A stretch of 64,000 nt of DNA from Litoreibacter meonggei (GTDB taxonomy: Bacteria; Pseudomonadota; Alphaproteobacteria; Rhodobacterales; Rhodobacteraceae). The stretch's first letter is position 1. Each line of letters starts with the position of its first letter. Below, piece by piece: positions 34,762-41,778 of the stretch. The notes under the pieces are model-generated. The model was given only the letters and a program-made list of their open reading frames with translations. It did no database searches and had not been told where the DNA came from. Position numbers and translations under genes: made by a program. The DNA is taken from assembly GCF_003663885.1 (NCBI RefSeq), contig NZ_RCCE01000002.1, positions 1-64,000 on the forward strand, given 5' to 3'.

Positions 34762-36145
34762 CGGTAATGCTCCGCGCCATTGGCCTGTCAAAGCAGCCGT
34801 CAGTTAGCTCTGCCAAACGAGCGGCGCAGTAGAATCCCTGACATCGGCCCATCGTCGCACGCGTTTGTCGTTTTAGTCCCGCCAAAGAGCGGGCAGGTAA
34901 CGGGCCGCTCAAAGCGACCGCTATTTCGCGCCTTGTGACGAGTTCGCAATGGCACACGACCTCGCCGCATTGTTCACGTTTCCAGTCGCGCGGGCCCGTT
35001 TCCGACAACATGTTGGCCTGTGGACGTACCGGATCAGACAGCCTTTCATGCGAAGCGCCCATGGCGGCATATAACCCATAGACATGCTGCGCGATGCCCA
35101 ACGCGCCGCTTAGGCCGGTTGACCGGATGCCACCAACCGTGACCCAGTTTTGCTCTGGCTTAGAGCTGATGCGGTAGTCTTTTTGCTCTGATGCCGGACG
35201 CAGTCCCGCATAGGTTGCAGTCACAGGCATGTCCTTCAACGCAGGTATTTTCGCGACCCCATCCGCGATCAGGGCTTTCAGAGTTGCTTCGTCAGTGGAG
35301 GCATCGGTGCGGCTGTGTTGCTCCTCTGCGGTAGGGCCTACTGCCAAGTTTCCGAACACAGTACGAAACACGACGATCCCTTTGGTCGTCTCACTCGGGA
35401 CCGGCAGAATAATCGCAGAGACCAACTTACTTGCAGCCTTGTCGAACACCACGAATTGACCTTTGCGTGGCTTGATCTGAAAATCGACCTCACCCAACAA
35501 GGTTTGATCGACAGCATCACCATATAAGCCCGCACAATTGATCACCGTGCGACCACGTATTTGCCCCATGGACGTGTCGATACACCACCTCTCACCATCA
35601 AATTCACCCCCGGTGACACCGCAGGAGGTGAATACCTTCGCCCCGTTTTCAATAGCCTGACGCAAGTAGACATATGGTGCGGACCATGGATCAATGAGAC
35701 TTTCACCCGGCACGAAAGCGGCACCAAGAGCGTTTGCGCTCAGGTTCGGTTCGCTTTTCCGCAACGTCGCTGCGTCGACAAGTTGAACATCCGTAATACC
35801 GTTTTGGTGGGCCTTGCGCTGAATACTTTCCAGACCGCGAAGCTCTTCGGGCGTCCACGCAACAACATACGCGCTAGCATGATCCTGCACTAAACCTAGC
35901 CCATCACGGATGCTTTGATATTCAGCATACCCAGCCCGCACGCATTGGAGTTCTAGGGATCCGTTGGGGGCGTCAAAGCCCGTGTGAAGGATTGCGCTAT
36001 TGGCCTTACTCGCACCGTCGAGAATATCAGTGGCCTTTTCCAACACCGCAACGCGCGCGCCTTCCAGAGTAAAACGGCGCGCGATGGCGCAGCCCACAAC
36101 TCCAGCGCCAATCACCACGACATCATACTGCGCATGGTCTAACAT
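34754..36145 (-). CDS. GlpA/LhgO-like FAD oxidoreductase with C-terminal BFD [2Fe-2S] domain
   Basis: DAO-family flavoprotein. The FAD motif VVVIGAGVVGCAIARR is at 9-24, followed by ASKANSAILHTGFDAPNGSL, typical of anaerobic glycerol-3-phosphate dehydrogenase (GlpA) and L-2-hydroxyglutarate oxidase relatives. The C-terminus has a bacterioferritin-associated-ferredoxin-type cluster domain with cysteines in CGEVVCHCELVTRREI and GRCQGFYCAARL. I start at ATG 36145, just before the FAD motif; an earlier in-frame start at 36286 would overlap the divergent DeoR gene. Substrate: glycerol 3-phosphate or another 2-hydroxy/amino acid, undecided. Divergent DeoR regulator and a repeat array lie upstream. 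Confidence 0.82.
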   Translation of the reverse strand: MLDHAQYDVVVIGAGVVGCAIARRFTLEGARVAVLEKATDILDGASKANSAILHTGFDAPNGSLELQCVRAGYAEYQSIRDGLGLVQDHASAYVVAWTPEELRGLESIQRKAHQNGITDVQLVDAATLRKSEPNLSANALGAAFVPGESLIDPWSAPYVYLRQAIENGAKVFTSCGVTGGEFDGERWCIDTSMGQIRGRTVINCAGLYGDAVDQTLLGEVDFQIKPRKGQFVVFDKAASKLVSAIILPVPSETTKGIVVFRTVFGNLAVGPTAEEQHSRTDASTDEATLKALIADGVAKIPALKDMPVTATYAGLRPASEQKDYRISSKPEQNWVTVGGIRSTGLSGALGIAQHVYGLYAAMGASHERLSDPVRPQANMLSETGPRDWKREQCGEVVCHCELVTRREIAVALSGPLPARSLAGLKRQTRATMGRCQGFYCAARLAELTDGCFDRPMARSITDE

Positions 36146-36181
36146 TTGCTCAGAAAGCGCTTTTGATTGCTGATATTCTAT

Positions 36182-36239
36182 TGACAATCCGTGACCGATT
36201 ATTGACCGTTTGATGACCATTTTTGTAGATTTGATGACC
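36182..36239. promoter_or_regulatory. Helically phased TGACC repeats, candidate DeoR operator
   Basis: TGACA at 36182 and TGACC at 36192, 36203, 36214 and 36235 lie on one face of the helix (steps of 10, 11, 11 and 21 bases) in the 120-base gap between the divergent flavoprotein and DeoR genes. A possible plus-strand promoter (TTGACC at 36202, TAGATT at 36226) is embedded. DeoR/GlpR proteins bind repeated half-sites, so the adjacent regulator is the likely ligand. Confidence 0.55.
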
Positions 36240-36265
36240 GTGTTAGTCAATGCAGTCGGGAAAGA

Positions 36266-37030
36266 ATGAAGAAGCACAAGCGACAAACCAAGCTGATCGA
36301 ACTGGTCCGAAAGCGGGAAGAGGTCTCGGTCGAAGAGCTGGCTCTGCTTCTTGAGGCGTCGCGTGAAACCGTGCGGCGCGACCTGTCACAGCTGTCTGAC
36401 GATGGTAAAATCCAAAAAGTTCACGGTGGCGCCACCCTGCCCCGCGTTTTGGGCGAAGGGCATTTTCAGCAGCGCATGTCTGAGAATGTCGACGCAAAGA
36501 TGAAAATCGCCAAAGCCGCTGTTGGCCTGTTCAAACCCGGTGAGACGCTGCTGTTGGACACAGGCTCAACCACCCTGTTTCTCGCCGAAGAGCTTGCGAA
36601 GTCGACCGGACTTACAATTGTAACAAACTCGACCGAGATCGCGCGCACCATCAGCAAGGGAAACAGTGGCAACCGGATTTTCCTGCTAGGTGGAGAGTTC
36701 CACGCAGATAACAGCCAGACCCTTGGCGCAATGGTAACCACGCAGATCCGTACGTTCAGGGCCCATCACGCTGTCTTGACGGTAGGCGCAATGGATGCGC
36801 GAACTGGTGCGATGGATTATAACTTTGACGAAGCACAAGTGGCGCGCGTGATGATCGAGCAGTCAAACGAAGTGACCGTTCTTGCTGACGCCTCCAAGTT
36901 CGACACGCTAGCATCGTTTGAGGTTTGCCCTTTGCCCACGATTGATCGGCTGGTCTGCGACGCGCTGCCACCCACGGACATTCACGACGCCTTTGTCACG
37001 GCAGGCAGCAAAATCATGGTGACGGAATGA
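36266..37030 (+). CDS. DeoR/GlpR-family transcriptional regulator (first of three)
   Basis: N-terminal DeoR helix-turn-helix (KLIELVRKREEVSVEELALL, then ASRETVRRDLSQLSDDG and KIQKVHGGATLP) and the C-terminal DeoRC sensor domain (LLLDTGSTTLFLAEEL, IVTNSTEIART, GAMDYNFDEAQVAR). 254 residues. The sensor binds phosphorylated metabolites in known members. It is the first gene of a rightward operon continuing through the formylglutamate-amidohydrolase-like gene (4-base overlap), and is divergent from the GlpA-like gene with phased TGACC repeats between. Confidence 0.92.
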   Translation: MKKHKRQTKLIELVRKREEVSVEELALLLEASRETVRRDLSQLSDDGKIQKVHGGATLPRVLGEGHFQQRMSENVDAKMKIAKAAVGLFKPGETLLLDTGSTTLFLAEELAKSTGLTIVTNSTEIARTISKGNSGNRIFLLGGEFHADNSQTLGAMVTTQIRTFRAHHAVLTVGAMDARTGAMDYNFDEAQVARVMIEQSNEVTVLADASKFDTLASFEVCPLPTIDRLVCDALPPTDIHDAFVTAGSKIMVTE

Positions 37031-37833
37031 CTGATCTATCGCTGTTGGTTGAAGCTGACGGACCCGCCTTTGGAATTCACAACGAAGATGGGACAAGCCC
37101 GATTGTTGTAGTTTGTGAGCATGCGTCAAATTGCGTGCCGACGCTGCTGAAAAACCTTGGTCTCACTGTCAGCCAACTTGATACCCACGTGGCGTGGGAC
37201 CCCGGCGCGGCCATCCTAGCCAGAAAACTGAGCGATGCCTTTGACGCCCCTCTCATAGAGGCTCGGTTCTCGCGTCTTGTCTATGACTGCAACCGCCCAC
37301 CTGACGCGCCGAGTGCGATGCCCGCTGATACAGAAGTTTGCGCAATCCCCGGGAACGCAAAGATCACCAAGGCGGAGCGTCAAACGCGCACCCGCGAGAT
37401 TTACGAGCCGTTCCATGTGGCTGTCACTGAAACACTAAACCGACACCGAAGCGCTGGCCGCACGCCTGTTTTGATAACCGTGCACAGCTTTACTCCGGTG
37501 TTTCACGGAAAGGCACGCGACGTTGAAATAGGTCTATTGCACGGGCAAGATGATCGTTTAGCGCGCGCCATGATGGAAGCGATCGAACATGCGCCTTACG
37601 ACACCCGCGCAAACGAGCCGTATGGACCCGAGGATGGCGTACTTCACAGTATTGAAAAGCATCTGACTAACGACCCCATGCCTTATGTGATGATCGAAAT
37701 TCGAAACGACCTACTGGCGACGGATGACGGACTGTCAGACATCTTCGCCCTCCTCTCCCGAAGTATTTCCCAGGCTGTGACCAGTCTGGACCTCCACCCT
37801 CCCTTAGCCAAACCGGATGTATCTGATGCCTGA
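37027..37833 (+). CDS. N-formylglutamate amidohydrolase-family protein
   Basis: Zinc-type amidohydrolase family that includes HutG-like N-formylglutamate deformylase. Seen: VVVCEHASNCVP near the start, DTHVAWDPGA, RFSRLVYDCNRPPDAPSA, ITVHSFTPVFHGK and VMIEIRNDLL, all standard for the family. 268 aa. No other histidine-degradation gene is nearby. It is instead followed, with overlap, by a glutamine-synthetase-like ligase gene, so it may cleave a gamma-glutamyl or N-acylglutamate intermediate made by that ligase. That role is inference from context. Confidence 0.85.
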   Translation: MTDLSLLVEADGPAFGIHNEDGTSPIVVVCEHASNCVPTLLKNLGLTVSQLDTHVAWDPGAAILARKLSDAFDAPLIEARFSRLVYDCNRPPDAPSAMPADTEVCAIPGNAKITKAERQTRTREIYEPFHVAVTETLNRHRSAGRTPVLITVHSFTPVFHGKARDVEIGLLHGQDDRLARAMMEAIEHAPYDTRANEPYGPEDGVLHSIEKHLTNDPMPYVMIEIRNDLLATDDGLSDIFALLSRSISQAVTSLDLHPPLAKPDVSDA

Positions 37834-39190
37834 AAAACTGACCTTCGACGCGCTCAAAAAACAAGTCCATGCGGGAGAGATTGACACGATCCTTGTCTGT
37901 CTGGTCGATATGCAAGGGCGCTTGATGGGCAAACGCTTTTTGGCCCAGCACTTTGTCGACAGCGCCTATGAGGAAACCCATTGCTGCAACTACCTGTTGG
38001 CGACCGATCTGGAGATGGCGACGCCGGACGGCTATGCCTCCACCAGCTGGCAATCGGGCTATGGCGACTATGTGATGAAGCCGGACTTGGAGACCCTACG
38101 CCCGGTGCCGTGGCTTGAAGGGACGGCGATGGTCCTGTGCGATGTTCTGGATCACCATACGCATGAGGCTGTCCCGCACTCACCACGCGCTGTTCTGAAG
38201 AAGCAGCTCGCGCGGTTGGACGCGCTTGGGTTTAGTGCAGCGATGGCGACCGAGTTGGAGTTTTTCCTGTTCGAGAAAAGCTATGATGAAATCCGCAAAG
38301 GCGGCTTTCGCGACCTGACCCCGATCAGCGGCTACAACGAGGACTACCATATCTTCCAGACCACCAAGGAAGAGCATGTGATGCGGCCCATTCGCAATCA
38401 CCTCTATGCCGCGGGTATCCCGATCGAGAACACAAAGGGCGAGGCCGAAGCGGGGCAAGAAGAGCTGAACATTAAATACGACGCACCGTTGAACTGCGCC
38501 GATCATCACACGATTGCAAAGCACGCCATCAAGGAAATCGCTTGGCAAAACGGTCATGCGGCGTCGTTTTTGCCCAAATGGCACCAAGACCGCGTCGGCT
38601 CGTCCAGCCATATTCACCAGTCGCTCTGGAAGGACGGAAAGTCTGCGTTCTATGACCCTGACGCCAAGCACGGGATGTCCGATCTGATGCGTCACTACAT
38701 GGCTGGGTTGATCAAGTATGCGCCGGACGTGACCTATTTTCTCGCGCCATATGTAAACAGCTACAAGCGGTTCCAGAAAGGCACCTTCGCGCCGACCGGC
38801 ACAGTGTGGTCCATCGACAACCGCACCGCAGGCTTCAGGCTATGTGGCGAAAACACCAAAGCCGTGCGCGTAGAGTGCCGTGTGGGCGGGTCCGACCTAA
38901 ATCCATACTTGGCCATGGCTACGCAATTGGCCGCAGGGATAGCGGGCATCGAGGAAAAGCTGGACCTGCAACCTGCGTTGACCGGTGATGCTTATGAGGA
39001 CACAGGTGCCAAGCAAATACCCGCCAACTTGCGCGACGCGATGGTGACGCTGAAAGGCTCCGACATGCTGCGTGCGGCTCTTGGGGATGTGGTTGTGGAT
39101 CACTACCAACGCTGCGCCGAAGTGGAGCAGGAAGATTTTGAGCGCGTTGTCACCGATTACGAAATCGCGCGCGGATTTGAGAAAGCCTGA
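37826..39190 (+). CDS. Glutamine synthetase-like gamma-glutamyl-amine ligase (PuuA/GmaS/IpuC type)
   Basis: ATP-dependent ligase of the GS family that likely joins glutamate to an amine. GS motifs are present: TELEFFLF, GEAEAGQEELNIKY, HIHQSLWKDGK after GSSS, SYKRFQKGTFAPTGTVWSI and the arginine loop VECRVGGSDLNPYLAMATQ. The sequence differs from GlnA and is like gamma-glutamylputrescine, methylamine and isopropylamine/ethanolamine ligases. ATG 37826 (overlapping the previous stop by eight bases) is chosen; ATG 37817 is in frame. Followed by aldehyde and alcohol dehydrogenase genes, which points to an amino-alcohol substrate such as ethanolamine. Confidence 0.87.
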   Translation: MPEKLTFDALKKQVHAGEIDTILVCLVDMQGRLMGKRFLAQHFVDSAYEETHCCNYLLATDLEMATPDGYASTSWQSGYGDYVMKPDLETLRPVPWLEGTAMVLCDVLDHHTHEAVPHSPRAVLKKQLARLDALGFSAAMATELEFFLFEKSYDEIRKGGFRDLTPISGYNEDYHIFQTTKEEHVMRPIRNHLYAAGIPIENTKGEAEAGQEELNIKYDAPLNCADHHTIAKHAIKEIAWQNGHAASFLPKWHQDRVGSSSHIHQSLWKDGKSAFYDPDAKHGMSDLMRHYMAGLIKYAPDVTYFLAPYVNSYKRFQKGTFAPTGTVWSIDNRTAGFRLCGENTKAVRVECRVGGSDLNPYLAMATQLAAGIAGIEEKLDLQPALTGDAYEDTGAKQIPANLRDAMVTLKGSDMLRAALGDVVVDHYQRCAEVEQEDFERVVTDYEIARGFEKA

Positions 39191-39201
39191 GGGGACCACC
39201 T

Positions 39202-40581
39202 GTGACCAAAACTTTAAAATGCATCTCTCCGATTGACGGATCGGTTTTCGCTGAACGCCCTATCTTGAGCGTTGCCAAAGCTGAGGCTGTCGCCCACACC
39301 GCACGCAACGCCCAACCCGCTTGGGCCGCACGCCCCTTGCAAGACCGCATTGATCTGGTGATGGCAGGCGTCGCTGCCGTGGGCGCGATGAACGACGAAA
39401 TCGTGCCAGAGCTGGCCCATCAAATGGGCCGCCCGATCCGTTACGGCGGCGAGTTCGGCGGCTTTAACGAGCGCGCCAGCCACATGGCCGAGATCGCGCA
39501 GGGTGCTTTGGCAAACATCGAGGTCTCCAACGACGGTGACTTCCACCGCTACATCCGCCGTGTGCCACACGGCGTCGTTTTGGTCGTGGCCCCGTGGAAC
39601 TACCCCTACATGACCGCCATCAACACCGTGGCCCCTGCCCTGATTGCGGGGAACACGGTGGTGCTGAAGCACTCGACCCAGACCTTGTTGGTGGGCGAGC
39701 GTATGGCGGCTGCCTTCCATCAAGCGGGCGTCCCGAACGAGGTGTTCCAAAGCATCTTCGTTGATCACGACACAACGTCCCATCTAATTAGCACGCGCTG
39801 CTTTGATTTCGTCAACTTCACCGGCTCTGTCGGTGGCGGTCAGGCCATGGAGCGTGCGGCGGCGGGCACCTTCACCGGCGTCGGGCTGGAACTTGGCGGC
39901 AAGGATCCGGGCTATGTGATGGAGGACGCCGATCTGGATGCAGCGGTGGATACATTGATCGACGGGGCGATGTTCAACTCCGGCCAGTGTTGCTGCGGGA
40001 TCGAGCGAATTTATGTGGTGGAGACCCTCTACGACCAGTTCGTGGAGAAGGCCGTCGCTATCGTGAACGGTTACAAACTTGGAAACCCGCTGGACCCGGA
40101 TACCACCATCGGACCAATGGCACATACACGCTTCGCAAACGAGGTGCGCGGACAGATCGCGGAAGCAATCTCTGGCGGTGCAAAGGCGCATATCGAGACC
40201 TTCGCAGAGGATGACGGCGGCGCATATCTCACCCCGCAAATCCTGACCGATGTGACCCATGACATGCGTGTGATGCGGGAGGAAAGCTTTGGGCCGGTTG
40301 TGGGCATCATGAAGGTCAAAGACGACGCGGAAGCGATTGCGCTGATGAATGACAGCGAGTTCGGCCTGACCGCATCACTTTGGACAAAAGACATTGATCG
40401 CGCCCAAAGGGTCGGCGACCAGATAGAGACGGGCACGGTGTTCATGAACCGCGCCGACTACCTTGATCCGGCCTTGTGCTGGACGGGGTGCAAGAATACT
40501 GGACGCGGCGGCGGCTTGTCGGTCATTGGCTACCACAACCTGACACGTCCAAAATCCTACCATCTGAAGAAGGCACACTAA
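39202..40581 (+). CDS. NAD(P)-dependent aldehyde dehydrogenase
   Basis: ALDH superfamily, 459 aa. Seen: the nucleotide-binding VVAPWNYPYMTAINTVAPAL, FTGSVGGGQ, the catalytic Glu in LELGGKDPGY, and the catalytic Cys in NSGQCCCGIERIYV (the middle of three cysteines in the usual alignment). The late motif MREESFGPVVGIM is present. Start GTG 39202 with GAGGGG seven bases upstream. It lies between the gamma-glutamyl ligase and the iron alcohol dehydrogenase, one base from the latter. It likely oxidises the aldehyde made by that dehydrogenase, perhaps while still gamma-glutamylated, or betaine aldehyde. Confidence 0.9.
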   Translation: MTKTLKCISPIDGSVFAERPILSVAKAEAVAHTARNAQPAWAARPLQDRIDLVMAGVAAVGAMNDEIVPELAHQMGRPIRYGGEFGGFNERASHMAEIAQGALANIEVSNDGDFHRYIRRVPHGVVLVVAPWNYPYMTAINTVAPALIAGNTVVLKHSTQTLLVGERMAAAFHQAGVPNEVFQSIFVDHDTTSHLISTRCFDFVNFTGSVGGGQAMERAAAGTFTGVGLELGGKDPGYVMEDADLDAAVDTLIDGAMFNSGQCCCGIERIYVVETLYDQFVEKAVAIVNGYKLGNPLDPDTTIGPMAHTRFANEVRGQIAEAISGGAKAHIETFAEDDGGAYLTPQILTDVTHDMRVMREESFGPVVGIMKVKDDAEAIALMNDSEFGLTASLWTKDIDRAQRVGDQIETGTVFMNRADYLDPALCWTGCKNTGRGGGLSVIGYHNLTRPKSYHLKKAH

Positions 40582-40582
40582 G

Positions 40583-41728
40583 ATGAACCTGACTGGCAAC
40601 TGGTCCTACCCGACCGCTATCCGTTTTGGCGCAGGGCGCATTTCGGAAATCGCTGACGCGTGCAAATCCGCTGGCATGTCCAAGCCTTTGTTGGTGACGG
40701 ATAAGGGGCTGGCGTCGATGGAGATCACCACGCGAACGCTCGACCATCTGGAGGCGGCAGGCTTGGGGCGCGGGCTGTTTTCCGAAGTCGACCCGAACCC
40801 CACGGACAAGAACGCCGAAGCTGGCGTCGCAGTCTACCGCGAGGGCGGGTATGATGGCGTCGTAGCGTTTGGCGGCGGTTCTGGCCTTGATCTGGCGAAG
40901 GTCATCGCGTTTTGGGCAGGCCAGTCCCGCCCGCTGTGGGACTTCGAGGATGTCGGCGACTGGTGGACCCGCGCTGACCCCGACAAGATCGCGCCCATCG
41001 TGGCTGTGCCTACCACGGCTGGCACCGGCTCCGAAGTGGGCCGCGCGAGTGTGATTACCAACTCGGACACCCATGAGAAGAAGATCATTTTCCACCCCAA
41101 AATGCTGCCCGCCGTGGTGATCTGCGACCCGGAACTGACCGTCGGCATGCCCAAGTTTATCACCGCAGGCACCGGCTTGGACGCCTTCGCCCATTGCGTC
41201 GAAGCTTATAGCAGCCCGCATTACCACCCGATGAGCCAAGGGATTGCGCTGGAAGGTATGCGGCTGGTCAAAGAGTACCTGCCCCGCGCCTATGCCACCC
41301 CGACCGACCTTGAGGCCCGCGCCCATATGATGTCCGCTGCCGCCATGGGGGCCACGGGCTTCCAAAAAGGTTTGGGCGCCATTCACGCGCTGAGCCACCC
41401 GATTGGCGCGGTCCATCACACCCATCACGGCACCACCAACGCGGTGTGCATGCCAGCGGTCCTGCAATTCAACAAAGACGTGATCGCCGCGCGGTTTGAT
41501 ATGGCCGCTGCCTATCTTGGAATCGCTGGCGGGTTTGGCGGTTTCTGCGCCTATGTGGATGAGCTGAATGCCTCCATGTCGATCCCGAAAACACTGACGG
41601 AGCTGGGCGTCAAAAACCCTGACTTAGACCTGTTGACCGACGCCGCATTACGCGACCCGAGCACGGGCGGCAATCCGGTCGAGATGACAGCTGCGAATAC
41701 CAAAGCGTTGTTTGAGGCCATTCTCTAG
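40583..41728 (+). CDS. Iron-containing alcohol dehydrogenase
   Basis: Group III (Fe) alcohol dehydrogenase, 381 aa. The nucleotide site GGGSGLDLAKVIAFW, the PTTAGTGSEVG loop, the metal ligands in GLDAFAHCVEAYSS and HALSHPIGAVHHTHHGTTNA are all in place. Last gene of the operon that begins with the DeoR gene at 36266; it starts one base after the aldehyde dehydrogenase stop. It probably oxidises an alcohol group of the pathway intermediate to the aldehyde. A perfect 10-bp hairpin follows. Confidence 0.92.
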   Translation: MNLTGNWSYPTAIRFGAGRISEIADACKSAGMSKPLLVTDKGLASMEITTRTLDHLEAAGLGRGLFSEVDPNPTDKNAEAGVAVYREGGYDGVVAFGGGSGLDLAKVIAFWAGQSRPLWDFEDVGDWWTRADPDKIAPIVAVPTTAGTGSEVGRASVITNSDTHEKKIIFHPKMLPAVVICDPELTVGMPKFITAGTGLDAFAHCVEAYSSPHYHPMSQGIALEGMRLVKEYLPRAYATPTDLEARAHMMSAAAMGATGFQKGLGAIHALSHPIGAVHHTHHGTTNAVCMPAVLQFNKDVIAARFDMAAAYLGIAGGFGGFCAYVDELNASMSIPKTLTELGVKNPDLDLLTDAALRDPSTGGNPVEMTAANTKALFEAIL

Positions 41729-41745
41729 CCGCCACGTTAAATGGC

Positions 41746-41772
41746 GTTGGCGGCGAGACATGCGCCGCCAAC
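41746..41772. terminator. Hairpin between convergent operons
   Basis: GTTGGCGGCG (41746-41755) pairs perfectly with CGCCGCCAAC (41763-41772) around a seven-base loop. It lies between the alcohol dehydrogenase stop and the stop of the convergent demethylating dehydrogenase gene. The following bases are only weakly T-rich. Confidence 0.7.
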
Positions 41773-41778
41773 TTCGCC

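Noticed and set aside
37027-37833. Histidine utilisation (hutG) assignment
   Set aside because: No hutH, hutU, hutI or hutF gene is nearby and the gene is coupled to an amine ligase, so the hut role is not supported by context.
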